From Haloferax mucosum ATCC BAA-1512 (GTDB lineage Archaea; Halobacteriota; Halobacteria; Halobacteriales; Haloferacaceae), in contig NZ_AOLN01000017.1 of the NCBI RefSeq assembly GCF_000337815.1, positions 62,001-126,000 on the forward strand: 64,000 nt of DNA, in the 5' to 3' direction. The notes below the pieces were generated by a model. That model was not told where the DNA came from and made no database searches. It saw only the letters and a program-made list of their open reading frames with translations. The translations under genes and the position numbers were made by a program. This document shows, in pieces, positions 36,648-45,803 of this stretch. How positions within the stretch are numbered: the stretch's first letter is position 1; the number at the start of each line of letters is the position of its first letter.

Positions 36648-37220
36648 ATGTCACTCGATGCAACGCGGACCGCAGTCGTCGTCGTCGATATGCAAAACGG
36701 CTTTTGTCACCCCGACGGCAGTCTGTTCGCGCCGGGGAGCGAGGCCGCAATCGACCCCGTAACCGACCTCGTTTCGAGGGGCCGCGACGCCGGCGCACAC
36801 GTCGTCTACACGCAGGACGTTCATCCGCCAGAGCAGTTCGACGGCAACCACTACTACGACGAGTTCGAGCGCTGGGGCGAACACGTCGTCGAGGGGTCGT
36901 GGGATGCCGAATTGGTCGATGCACTGGACGTCCGCGAAGAGGACCTCGTCGTTGAGAAACACACCTACGACGCGTTCTATCAGACGCAACTCGAAGGCTG
37001 GCTCGACGCGCGCGGCATCGACGACCTGCTCATCTGCGGGACGCTTGCGAACGTCTGTGTTCTCCACACCGCCGGAAGCGCCGGGCTACGCGATTACCGT
37101 CCGATTCTGGTCACCGACGCACTCGGCTACATCGAAGCGGAACACAAGGAGTACGCCGTAGACCACGCAAACTGGCTGTTCGGCGAGACGACAACGCTCG
37201 CGGACGCCGAATTCGAGTAA
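36648..37220 (+). CDS. Isochorismatase-fold cysteine hydrolase (nicotinamidase-like)
   Basis: A 190-aa hydrolase with the catalytic triad Asp (VVVDMQNGF, about residue 14), Lys (VEKHTYDAF, about 104) and Cys (GTLANVCVLHTA, about 142). Nicotinamidase is the probable function, supplying nicotinate to the phosphoribosyltransferase encoded 3.3 kb upstream. The metal-binding DxHxxxH is less clear: VYTQDVHPPEQFDGNHYY retains the DVH. Confidence 0.88.
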   Translation: MSLDATRTAVVVVDMQNGFCHPDGSLFAPGSEAAIDPVTDLVSRGRDAGAHVVYTQDVHPPEQFDGNHYYDEFERWGEHVVEGSWDAELVDALDVREEDLVVEKHTYDAFYQTQLEGWLDARGIDDLLICGTLANVCVLHTAGSAGLRDYRPILVTDALGYIEAEHKEYAVDHANWLFGETTTLADAEFE

Positions 37221-37264
37221 TCTCGATTGAGGGCCGTCGAAGACGGTGCCCGGAGGCACCGACG

Positions 37265-37750
37265 TTACTCTCGGAACAGTCGGTACGCGCCCTGTCCGGT
37301 GGCGACGGCGTCCTGCCAGTCGGTCGAAGGAGACTGTCGGCCGGCCACGTCGGAGTCGTCTTCGGGGTCGGTACTGACGACGGTAATCGTGCTCACGCCG
37401 ACTGAACCGCCCGCGCGGACGACCTCCGCGACGGCGGTCAGGTCGCCAGCCGCTCGGCGCAGGTAGTTCACGTTGAGGTTAATCGTCGCCACGCCGCCGG
37501 AAAGGGGGTCGTCGAGCATGGTTCGAAGCGCGATGCCGCCCGCCGTGTCGATAAGCGTCGCCGCGATACCGCCGTGAATCGTCGGCGGCGAGACCGTGTT
37601 GGTGAGTTTCTCGTCGTAGGGGATGGTCATCACGATACGACCGCGTTCGATGGCATCGACGCGGGTGTTGAGCCACGAGAGATAGCCGTGTTCGTCTTCG
37701 ATGTGTTGCTGGACGATGGCCGCGGCCTCGGCGGGAAAATCGTCGTTCAT
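37265..37750 (-). CDS. PaaI-family thioesterase
   Basis: A 161-aa hot-dog-fold thioesterase with the family segment PPTIHGGIAATLIDTAGGIALRT, in which HGG marks the active-site helix start. Substrate is probably an acyl- or aryl-CoA; unknown. ATG at 37748-37750 was chosen since the protein begins there at the hot-dog helix; the frame extends further upstream but into the next promoter region. Confidence 0.9.
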   Translation of the reverse strand: MNDDFPAEAAAIVQQHIEDEHGYLSWLNTRVDAIERGRIVMTIPYDEKLTNTVSPPTIHGGIAATLIDTAGGIALRTMLDDPLSGGVATINLNVNYLRRAAGDLTAVAEVVRAGGSVGVSTITVVSTDPEDDSDVAGRQSPSTDWQDAVATGQGAYRLFRE

Positions 37751-37833
37751 ACCACAACGAGTGTGTGAGATAGCATGTAACCGACGGTCGGCGAGACAGT
37801 CGCCGGGTTCTGGCTTCGTAATTTGGGACGTGA

Positions 37834-37841
37834 GATATATA
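37834..37841 (+). promoter_or_regulatory. TATA box for the PAS kinase
   Basis: atatatac centred about 28 bp upstream of the ATG at 37865; consistent with a leaderless transcript. Confidence 0.5.
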
Positions 37842-37864
37842 CTGCACCCGAAAATCATACTGGT

Positions 37865-40453
37865 ATGGGCGACTTCCGCGTCCTCTGTATCGACGAGGGC
37901 ACGTCGAACCTCGCGGAGGCCATCGAGCGACGCGGATTCTCCGTCGATATCTATTCGACCGACGACGCACCGTTCGAGATGCTGGACGAATCCGTCGATG
38001 GAATCATCGTGGGCGGCGACATCGACGTCGAACTCGTTTCTCACGTCCGTGACCACCTCGGTGTGGTTCCGATATTCTTCCTCGTTGACGGCGAGCCGGA
38101 AGCCGACGTTTCGACGAGCGAAAACGGCGCAATCGCGGTCGAGTGGCCGGCGACCGACGCCGAGTGCAACGCGCTCGCGGCACGAGTCGAGCGCGCGGTC
38201 GAGTTTTCACAGTGGGTCGCGGCGAGTCGGGACAGCGAATCGCTGTACCGGACGGTCGTCGAACAGAGCCACGACGCCATCTTCATCGCCCAAGACGGCG
38301 GGTTTCGGTTCTGGAACCGGCGATTGACCGACCTCACCGGTCTCACCGACGACGAACTCGCCGACTGTACGCTGTTGGACGTCATCCACCCCGACGACAG
38401 GGAGAAGGTCTCCGAAATTTCCGAGATGCGGCGACGGGGCGACGACGCACCCGTGAGCTACGACGTCCGAATCGTCGATACCGACGGGGACGTCCACGAG
38501 TGCTCGGCCAACGTCAAGGATATCGTCTATCACGACTCCTACGGCATCCTCGTCACGGTGCGTGACGTGACCGAGCGACGCGCCACGGAGGCCCAGTTTC
38601 GCGCCCTCGTGGAACTCGCACGCGACATCGTGACGCTCATCGGGTCCGACGGGCGAATCAAGTACCAAAGCCCGTCCATCGAAGACATCCTCGGGTTCGG
38701 CCAAGAGGAGCTAGTCGGCACGCACATCAGCGAGCACATCCACCCCGACGACTGGGGCACCGTCGAAGACGCGTTCCAAGCGTCGATACGAACCGGCACG
38801 GACACCCAAGAGCCGATTCGGTATCGACACCGCGACGCGGACGGAGCGTGGCGCTGGCTGGAGTCAACCGGGTCGAACCAGACTGACACGTCGGTCGATG
38901 GCTTCGTCGTCACCACCCGCGACGTGACAGAACAGCGGAACTACGAACAGCAGTTACAACGACACGAGAGTATCGTCGAGAGCATTCGGCAGGGGGCCTA
39001 CGTCTTCGACCACGAGGGCATCCTCCGGTACGCCAACGGGGCGGCGGTCGAGCGAACGTCGGTTCCGCGGGAACGACTGGTCGGACATCACATCTCCGAT
39101 GTGCGCGAGATGACGCTCCTCGACGACGAGCAGTGCGCCCGTCTCGAAACTGCGCTCGACGCGGTTCTGCGCGGCGAGAGCGACGGCGAGCGATTCGAAC
39201 TCGAACCGTTAGACTCCGACGCGGGGACCGTCGTCGAGTTCGCCATCTCGCCGATTATCGGCGACGACGGCGAGATTACCGGTGCGGTCGGCATTTCGAC
39301 CGACATCACGGAGCGGAAACGGTACGAAAAGCAACTCAACGCGCTCCACGTCTCGACGCGGGAGCTAACCGCCGCAACCAGCCGAGAGCAGGTCGCAACG
39401 GTCGTTTGCGATGCGGCCGACGGGGTCCTCAACTACAACATCAGCGGCGTCCTCCTGTACGACGAGGCAACCGACTCGCTCGTGCCGACGGCGTTCACGG
39501 CCGAGGCCCGAGAGATATTCGGCGAGGTGCCGCCGCTCCCACGCGGAACCGGCTTTTCGTGGGAAGTGTTCGAGCGTGGTGAGCCACACCTGTACACCGA
39601 TTTCGAGGCGCACCCATACCGGTACGAACCCGTCGAAGAACTCAAAGAGGAGTTGGTCGTCCCGATACCCGACCACGGCGTGTTCTTCGTCGGGTCGCGC
39701 GACGAGGGCGCGTTGGCCGACCAGCGCCTCATGCTGGCGAAAGTGTTGGCGTCGAACACGCGCGCCGCACTGGACCGCGTCGAGCGCGAGCAACTGCTCC
39801 GCCAGCGCGAGCGCGAACTCGCGCGACAGAACGAGCAACTCGAATCGTTCGCGTCGGCGGTCTCTCACGACCTCCAGAACCCACTGAACGTGGCCATGGG
39901 CTATCTCGAACTCGCCCAAGAGAGATACGACAGCGACGAACTCGCGCGGGTAGAAGAGGCGCACGACCGGATGGAAGACATCATCCAAGACGTGTTGGCG
40001 TTGGCGCGAAGCGGCCAGACGGTCGATGAAGTCGAGACGCTTTCGCTCAAGCGCGTCGCCTCCGAGGCGTGGAACACCGTCGCTACCGATGCGCCGGACG
40101 CGACGCTCGAATTCGACGGCGAAACCGAGATAGCGGCTCACCACGGACGGCTTCGACAGCTCTTCGAAAACCTCCTGTCGAACGCGATTCGTCACGGCGG
40201 TGACGACGTGACGATCAGGGTCGGTGTGCTCGAAGACGCCCCCGGGTTCTACGTCGAAGACGACGGTCCCGGCATCCCGTCCGACGAGCAGTCGCACGTC
40301 TTCGAGGCGGGCTACACGACGAGTGCCGAAGGAACCGGCTTCGGTCTGAGCGTCGTCATGGGCGTCGTCAACGCACATGGCTGGGCTATCCAACTCGCCG
40401 AGACCGACGGCGGCGGCGTTCGGTTCGAAGTCACGACCGACGGCACCCGCTGA
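37865..40453 (+). CDS. Multi-PAS/GAF sensor histidine kinase with degenerate receiver-like N-terminus
   Basis: An 862-aa soluble kinase. Residues 1-120 are receiver-like but the expected phospho-acceptor strand is VDGIIVGGDID, without a clear Asp in place. Three PAS domains (about 125-250, 250-370, 375-490), then a GAF-like domain (REQVATVVCDAADGVLN...), a HisKA with AVSHDLQNPLNV, and a HATPase with VEDDGPGIP and GTGFGLSVV. Orphan kinase: no regulator adjacent. Part of the large haloarchaeal Bat-like family. Confidence 0.92.
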   Translation: MGDFRVLCIDEGTSNLAEAIERRGFSVDIYSTDDAPFEMLDESVDGIIVGGDIDVELVSHVRDHLGVVPIFFLVDGEPEADVSTSENGAIAVEWPATDAECNALAARVERAVEFSQWVAASRDSESLYRTVVEQSHDAIFIAQDGGFRFWNRRLTDLTGLTDDELADCTLLDVIHPDDREKVSEISEMRRRGDDAPVSYDVRIVDTDGDVHECSANVKDIVYHDSYGILVTVRDVTERRATEAQFRALVELARDIVTLIGSDGRIKYQSPSIEDILGFGQEELVGTHISEHIHPDDWGTVEDAFQASIRTGTDTQEPIRYRHRDADGAWRWLESTGSNQTDTSVDGFVVTTRDVTEQRNYEQQLQRHESIVESIRQGAYVFDHEGILRYANGAAVERTSVPRERLVGHHISDVREMTLLDDEQCARLETALDAVLRGESDGERFELEPLDSDAGTVVEFAISPIIGDDGEITGAVGISTDITERKRYEKQLNALHVSTRELTAATSREQVATVVCDAADGVLNYNISGVLLYDEATDSLVPTAFTAEAREIFGEVPPLPRGTGFSWEVFERGEPHLYTDFEAHPYRYEPVEELKEELVVPIPDHGVFFVGSRDEGALADQRLMLAKVLASNTRAALDRVEREQLLRQRERELARQNEQLESFASAVSHDLQNPLNVAMGYLELAQERYDSDELARVEEAHDRMEDIIQDVLALARSGQTVDEVETLSLKRVASEAWNTVATDAPDATLEFDGETEIAAHHGRLRQLFENLLSNAIRHGGDDVTIRVGVLEDAPGFYVEDDGPGIPSDEQSHVFEAGYTTSAEGTGFGLSVVMGVVNAHGWAIQLAETDGGGVRFEVTTDGTR

Positions 40454-40513
40454 CGGGCGAGTCCACTGTTACCGTCGGAAACGCCTAATTCCCGGTCGGC
40501 CCAACGACAGCGT

Positions 40514-41650
40514 ATGAACAGTCCGGACGAGGCGACGACGCAAGCGGTCGCATCGTGTCACGACGCGCTCCCACCGGCGGTAGACGGCGGACGCGTCGTA
40601 TTCGGGTTCGACGGGTACATCGACCGGGTGAGAGAGTTCGTCTCAGAGCGCCAGTCCGCGACGTCGTACGAGCGCGTGCCGACGCTCGACGCCTTCGCCG
40701 ACCGCGTGAACGCGTCGGTCGAAGCCGAAAGCTCGCTCTCGTTCGAATGGATTCAAGCGGGCGTCAGAACCGGCGGCCACGTGAGCCACCTCGCCCGCGC
40801 GTTCGACGCGTTGGGCTTCGAGCCCGCTATCGTCGGCTGTCTCGGCGACCCACCGAAAGACCCGTTTCTCGAAGCGTTCGGCGACATGCCGTTGGAAACC
40901 CTCGGGTCGCCGGGATACACCGACGCCGTGGAGTTCGCCGACGGCAAACTGATGCTCACCGAAATCGGCGCGCTGATGACGCTCGACTGGGCCGATATCG
41001 AATCTCGCGTCGGTCTCGACCGACTCACGGAACTCGTCGATGGGACCGACCTGCTCGGCGTCGGCTACTGGTCCGAACTCCCCGCCCTGCCGGACATCGC
41101 CCGCGGGCTTCGGACAGACCTCTGGCCGACGCTCTCGAACCCGCCGGAGACGCTTCTTCTCGACCCCGGCGACCTGCGCAAGCGCGAACCCGACGTCGTC
41201 GCCGACGGCGTCGAACAGGTGTCGGCGCTGAACGACGTCGTTGACGTGGTCGTCTCGGCGAATCGCTACGAAACGCGGTATCTCGCACAACTCGCAGGCG
41301 TCGAAGACGAGGCGTTCGAACGCGAGGCGCGTGCCGCGTTCGACCACCTCGACGTCGCCCGATTCGCGGGCCACGGAATCGACGCGGCCCACCTCGTTGA
41401 CGACGACGGTCTCGTCAGCGTCGGCGTCCCGCGAACCGACGACCCGGTGCTCACGACGAGTTCCGGCGACCACTTCAACGCCGGACTCGCCCTCGCGCAC
41501 GTTCTCGGTCTCGGTCCCACCGAGTCGCTCGTCGTCGGGAACGCGGTCGCCGGCCATTTCGTCCGCAACGGACGCCCGCCGACGTACGAAGAACTCACCT
41601 CGTTCGTCGCGTCGTACGTCGATTATTTTGACCATATAAATACAGGTTGA
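40514..41650 (+). CDS. PfkB-family carbohydrate kinase-like protein
   Basis: A 378-aa ribokinase-fold protein. The N-terminal FGFDGYIDRVREFV and RTGGHVSHLARAFDALGFEP with the di-Gly resemble the PfkB sugar-binding region, and the C-terminal TTSSGDHFNAGLALAHVLGLG resembles PfkB signature 2, with GDHFNAG holding the catalytic Asp. The substrate is not assignable; several nucleoside, sugar or sugar-phosphate kinases share the fold. It follows the PAS kinase by 60 bp. Confidence 0.85.
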   Translation: MNSPDEATTQAVASCHDALPPAVDGGRVVFGFDGYIDRVREFVSERQSATSYERVPTLDAFADRVNASVEAESSLSFEWIQAGVRTGGHVSHLARAFDALGFEPAIVGCLGDPPKDPFLEAFGDMPLETLGSPGYTDAVEFADGKLMLTEIGALMTLDWADIESRVGLDRLTELVDGTDLLGVGYWSELPALPDIARGLRTDLWPTLSNPPETLLLDPGDLRKREPDVVADGVEQVSALNDVVDVVVSANRYETRYLAQLAGVEDEAFEREARAAFDHLDVARFAGHGIDAAHLVDDDGLVSVGVPRTDDPVLTTSSGDHFNAGLALAHVLGLGPTESLVVGNAVAGHFVRNGRPPTYEELTSFVASYVDYFDHINTG

Positions 41651-41809
41651 CAGAACAAGGGTCAGATATATTACTAGAATGGCCGATATTTTCGTTGTCA
41701 GTGGCACCCCTTTTCGAGGTACGACGTGTCGTCGGCGAACGGACCTCGCCTTCGCACGCCTCTCGATAGCGGATTTTTCGGGACTGCGGCGGAGTTCGGC
41801 GAATCGAGA

Positions 41810-42496
41810 TTACTCTACTTGGAGCGAGTCGTCGTCGAGGTCTTCGACCGCAGAGCCGACGAGGTGTCGAAGTCCGCGACGGAGCCGTTGCGATAGCGCC
41901 TGTTCGGAGATGTCCAGGTTCGACGCGATATCGCCGAGCGTCGTCTCTTTCGGCGTCTCGAAATAACCGTGACTGAACGCGAGTTTGAGCGCGGCTAACT
42001 GTTTCTCCGAGAGGTTGCTGTTCGGGTAGTGTCGCTCGTCGAGGTGCGTGGATTCGACGCGTCGGATGTCGATGTCGATGCCACGGTCGAGGCAAGCGTC
42101 GTGAAACTGGGTCGTTTGCTCGTTCGTCGGGAAGTAGATAGAGAGCGTCCAGCCGTGTTTTGTGCCGACGATTTTCCGAACGATACCGCCGCACTCACGA
42201 ATCGTCGTGATGAGTCCGTCACCTTTGAGCATCCACTCACACCGGTAGAGTCGCCCTCGCTGGCTCTCCGAGACGACTTCGAAATCCTCGACGCCGACGT
42301 GGCTTTCGAGACGGTCGGAGACGGCGTCGAATCCGTCGCCGTGGGCAAAGAAGTACGGAATCTGCTCGCCCGAGACGGGAACGCACCCGACGAACGTGAT
42401 TTCGAGGTCGGCGTCGGCGAGGACGGCACTCAGACACGAATCGTCAAGTGAGTGGCCGAGTTCGACTTCGTACCCGTGGGTGTAGCCACCAGTCAT
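41810..42496 (-). CDS. Bat-like HTH-10 domain transcriptional regulator
   Basis: A 228-aa regulator with a C-terminal HTH-10 (LTEKQLAALKLAF-type; here LSEKQLAALKLAFSHGYFETPKETTLGDIASNLDISEQALSQRLRRGLRHL, in part) and an N-terminal sensory domain with no recognised ligand site. Family is typical of the haloarchaeal Bat regulators. Upstream (42497-42723) there is a 7-bp inverted repeat. Confidence 0.9.
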   Translation of the reverse strand: MTGGYTHGYEVELGHSLDDSCLSAVLADADLEITFVGCVPVSGEQIPYFFAHGDGFDAVSDRLESHVGVEDFEVVSESQRGRLYRCEWMLKGDGLITTIRECGGIVRKIVGTKHGWTLSIYFPTNEQTTQFHDACLDRGIDIDIRRVESTHLDERHYPNSNLSEKQLAALKLAFSHGYFETPKETTLGDIASNLDISEQALSQRLRRGLRHLVGSAVEDLDDDSLQVE

Positions 42497-42609
42497 CGTC
42501 GCGCGAGCGTGCCGACGGAAGAAATCAAAACATCGTCACATATCCGCGTATCACGTCTCACAAACAGTGTGAAACACGAACGAATAGAGGATATTATTTG
42601 CGGAGCCGC

Positions 42610-42629
42610 CACCTTTCATAGTAAAGGTG
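42610..42629. repeat. Inverted repeat CACCTTT-N6-AAAGGTG
   Basis: Perfect 7-bp arms with a 6-bp loop, in the 227-bp gap between the M23-like gene and the HTH-10 regulator gene (both minus strand). It could be an operator for the regulator or a terminator for the upstream gene; no U-tract follows, which weakens the second. Confidence 0.4.
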
Positions 42630-42723
42630 TTTAAATGTATATGAGCGTACACCGGTGGTAGTTGTCGATGGTATCCCGACGTATTCTAGGCAAAACAAGA
42701 CAACGAAATGTAATATTAAACGA

Positions 42724-43635
42724 TTATCCAAGCCGAATCGGATTCTCGCTCGTCCGAATCGTCACTTCGAGGTCGTCGCCGACCGAAAAGTCGTGGTCGG
42801 GACAGACTACCTTCGTTCCGAACGTCGTCTGCGAGGCGAAAAGCGAGAGTCCGGTGACGCGCTCGCCGTTTGCGACCACGTCGAACGCCGCCCACGGAAC
42901 GTCGCGGCCGGTGGTGCGGCCGACATCGACGTCGAAAAGCGAGAGTCGGGTCTCGTCTGCGACCGGCGAGAGAGTCCCACCGGCGGCGTAGTGAGCGAGA
43001 CCGCCGTCGAGGACGATACCGTCGTCGCTGGCGAGGCCGGCGAACTCGCCGGTATCGACCGCGTTGTCGGCTCTAGTCGGTCGGTCGAGAACGACGAACG
43101 TCTCGCCGACATCGACGACGGTTCCGCGACCGTCCCAGTCGAGTGGCAAGACGGGGACATCGGCCGTAAGGGGGAGCGACCCGCGAGCGCGATGGAGATT
43201 CGCCGACGCCCGGCGGAAGCCGAGATGGACGTGGTTCGAAACCCACGGCGCGAAAAACCCGGACCGGACGAGTCGCCCGAGCGAGTCGCCGACAGCGACC
43301 TCGTCGCCCACGGCGACGCCGGGTTCGACGTGGAGAATTCGCGCGACGAGTCCATCACGCGGGTCGGTTTCGGGGTCGCCGCTCCAACCCAGCCCGGTCC
43401 GTTCGGCGTCCACGTCGAGTAAGATGAGATACTCGTCGTCGTGGGCGTAGGGCTTGTCCGGAGCGCGGACGGTTCGCGTCTCGCGGACGACGCCCGCGAC
43501 CGGCGAGCGGGCCACTGGGTCGTCGTCGTCCACGTAGAGGTCGATTGCACACCCGCTGTCGTGGGCGGGGTACGGGGAGTTGTAGAGTGAAAAGCGCTCG
43601 AACCGAAAGCAGATCGACCGCGGCAGACGCAACAT
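42724..43635 (-). CDS. M23-like (LytM/duplicated hybrid motif) domain protein
   Basis: A 303-aa cytosolic-type protein with no signal peptide. The segment from about residue 20 to 160 resembles the M23 lysostaphin/LytM fold: HDSGCAIDLYV holds the HxxxxxxD pair, and WVSNHVHLGF carries HxH, the third and fourth positions of the zinc and catalytic site. The C-terminal 140 residues are beta-rich with no assignment. Archaea lack peptidoglycan, so any peptidase role would be on something else. Start MLRLPRSICF at 43635. Confidence 0.65.
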   Translation of the reverse strand: MLRLPRSICFRFERFSLYNSPYPAHDSGCAIDLYVDDDDPVARSPVAGVVRETRTVRAPDKPYAHDDEYLILLDVDAERTGLGWSGDPETDPRDGLVARILHVEPGVAVGDEVAVGDSLGRLVRSGFFAPWVSNHVHLGFRRASANLHRARGSLPLTADVPVLPLDWDGRGTVVDVGETFVVLDRPTRADNAVDTGEFAGLASDDGIVLDGGLAHYAAGGTLSPVADETRLSLFDVDVGRTTGRDVPWAAFDVVANGERVTGLSLFASQTTFGTKVVCPDHDFSVGDDLEVTIRTSENPIRLG

Positions 43636-43689
43636 GGTCGTCGGGACGGGACGGATGTGCTTAGGTACGTCGGGGTGTTTCGAACGGGT

Positions 43690-44376
43690 ATGCGCGTCAT
43701 CCGCGGTCGCGGAACTGACAGAGACGCCGACAGCGCGGTCACCGCGGCCATGCTCCGCGACGCGGGCGAGACGGGCGAACCGGCCTTCCGCGCGTGGACG
43801 CCGCACCGACAGATTGCGTTCGGCAGGCGGGACGCCCGCGCCGACCGATACGACGACGCCGTCGCCGCCGCCGAAGCACGCGGGTTCCCGCCCGTCGAGC
43901 GCTCCGTCGGCGGTCGAGCGGTCGCCTACACCGGTACGACGGTCGCGTTCGCCCACGCGGTTCCCCTCGACGACGCGCGGGCCGGTCTCGACGCGCGATA
44001 CGAGGCCGAAACGTCAGCCGTCGTTCGCGCCTTGCGAACCCTCGGCGTTCCCGCGCGACGGGGCGAGCCGCCGAACTCGTACTGCCCCGGCGAGCACTCG
44101 GTGCAAGCGGGCGGGAAACTCTGCGGTATCGCCCAGCGCGTCCGCAAGTCGGCCGCGCTCGTGTCCGGCGTCGTCGTCGTCGCCGACCGGGACGAAATCG
44201 TCGACGTACTCGTCCCGATATACGACGCCATCGGCGTGCCGTTCGACCCCGATTCGGTCGGGAGCGTCGCAACCGCAGGCGGTTCCGCGAGTCCGGACGA
44301 CGTGTGCCGCGCGCTCGAATCCGTCTTCGTCGGCGACGCGGAATCGCGGGTCGAAGACGCCGCCGACGTGACGTGA
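43690..44376 (+). CDS. Lipoate-protein ligase-like (BPL/LplA fold)
   Basis: A 228-aa ligase of the lipoate/biotin protein ligase fold. Visible features: AFGRRDARADRYDDAVAAA, RSVGGRAVAYTGTTVAFAHAVPL (a glycine-rich substrate-binding region) and GGKLCGIAQR (ligase Lys motif GKxxG). It would attach lipoate or octanoate to 2-oxoacid dehydrogenase or glycine cleavage proteins. ATG 43690 was chosen over 43657. Confidence 0.82.
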   Translation: MRVIRGRGTDRDADSAVTAAMLRDAGETGEPAFRAWTPHRQIAFGRRDARADRYDDAVAAAEARGFPPVERSVGGRAVAYTGTTVAFAHAVPLDDARAGLDARYEAETSAVVRALRTLGVPARRGEPPNSYCPGEHSVQAGGKLCGIAQRVRKSAALVSGVVVVADRDEIVDVLVPIYDAIGVPFDPDSVGSVATAGGSASPDDVCRALESVFVGDAESRVEDAADVT

Positions 44377-44448
44377 AGCCGCCGACGCGGGCACGCACTC
44401 ACCGGCCGAACCGCCGGACTTAGAACCCGGCACGTCGCACCCTCACCT

Positions 44449-45738
44449 ATGCGAATCGAGAACGCGACGCTGGCCGACGGGCGCGTGGTCGATGTCCGCG
44501 TCGAAGACGGCGTCATCGACGCCGTCGGCGACCTCGACCCCGCCGACGGCGAGGAGGTAATCGACGCCGACGAGAACCTGTTGCTCCCGGGCGCTATCGA
44601 CGTGCACGTCCACTTCCGCGAACCCGGATTCGAACACAAAGAGACGTGGGAAACTGGCTCGAAGAGCGCCGCCGCGGGCGGCGTGACGACCGTCGCCGAC
44701 CAGCCGAACACGGACCCGACGACGACGACCGGCGAGGGTTTCGACGCGAAGGCCGAACGCGCCACGACGTCGTGTATCGACTACGGTATCAACGGCGGCG
44801 TCACGGCTGACTGGGACCCCGACACGCTCTTCGACCGACCGCTTTTCGCCCTCGGCGAAGTGTTCCTCGCGGACTCGACCGGTGACATGGGCATCGACGC
44901 CGACCTGTTCGCCGCGGCCGCCGAACGCGCCGGCGAAGCCGACGTTCCCGTGACCGTCCACGCCGAAGACGCCGACCTGTTCGACGAGTCCGCTATCGAG
45001 GGCGACCTCGGCGGAGCGGGCCGCGACGCCGACGCCGACGCGTGGAGCGCCTACCGCCGCGCCGACGCCGAGGAAGCCGCCGTCGAGCGCGCCGTCCGCG
45101 TCGGTGGCGAGACGGGCGCACAGGTCCACATCGCTCACACGAGCACGCCCGAAGGTGTCGATGCCGCCCGCGACGGCGGCGCGACCTGCGAAGTGACGCC
45201 GCACCACCTCTTTTTGTCGCGTGACGACTGCGACGAACTCGGGACGTACGGTCGGATGAACCCGCCGCTCCGGTCGGAAACGCGCCGCGAAGCCATGTTC
45301 GAACGCCTCGCCGACGGCCGCATCGACGTGGTTGCGACCGACCACGCGCCCCACACGGTCGATGAGAAAGACCAGTCACTCCTCGACGCGCCGAGCGGCG
45401 TCCCCGGCGTCGAGACGATGGTGCCGCTCCTGCTCGGGGCCGCCGTCGAAGGCGACCTCTCGATCGAACGCGTCCGCGACGTCGTTGCGACGAACCCCGC
45501 GGACATCTTCGATCTGCCGCGGAAAGGCCGTATCGAGGCAGGTGCCGATGCCGACCTCGCGCTGTACGACCTCGACGCCACCCGCGAAATTCGCGGCGAC
45601 GACCTCCACTCGAAGTGCGGGTGGACGCCGTTCGAGGGCTTCACGGGCGTCTTCCCCGAGTGGACGATGCTCCGCGGCGAGACGGTCTGGGACGGCGAGT
45701 CGTTCGGAGACGTGGCGGGCGAGAACGTCCGCGCGTAA
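44449..45738 (+). CDS. pyrC: Dihydroorotase
   Basis: Third step of pyrimidine synthesis: cyclises carbamoyl aspartate to dihydroorotate. The 429-aa amidohydrolase has the metal motif DVHVHFREPGFEHKETWETGSKSAAAGGVTT, HAEDA in the middle, IAHTSTPEG, and TDHAPHTVDEK near residue 300. Length fits class I enzymes. No other pyr genes are adjacent. Confidence 0.94.
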   Translation: MRIENATLADGRVVDVRVEDGVIDAVGDLDPADGEEVIDADENLLLPGAIDVHVHFREPGFEHKETWETGSKSAAAGGVTTVADQPNTDPTTTTGEGFDAKAERATTSCIDYGINGGVTADWDPDTLFDRPLFALGEVFLADSTGDMGIDADLFAAAAERAGEADVPVTVHAEDADLFDESAIEGDLGGAGRDADADAWSAYRRADAEEAAVERAVRVGGETGAQVHIAHTSTPEGVDAARDGGATCEVTPHHLFLSRDDCDELGTYGRMNPPLRSETRREAMFERLADGRIDVVATDHAPHTVDEKDQSLLDAPSGVPGVETMVPLLLGAAVEGDLSIERVRDVVATNPADIFDLPRKGRIEAGADADLALYDLDATREIRGDDLHSKCGWTPFEGFTGVFPEWTMLRGETVWDGESFGDVAGENVRA

Positions 45739-45803
45739 CTCCCTCCTCGACAGGTCACGCAAGCGAACATTTTCCCGTCTGACGACCTGAGACACCCACA
45801 GGC

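Noticed and set aside
41679-41966. Plus-strand 95-aa frame after the PfkB gene
   Set aside because: Mostly antisense to the Bat-like regulator; Ser/Arg-rich translation without motif.
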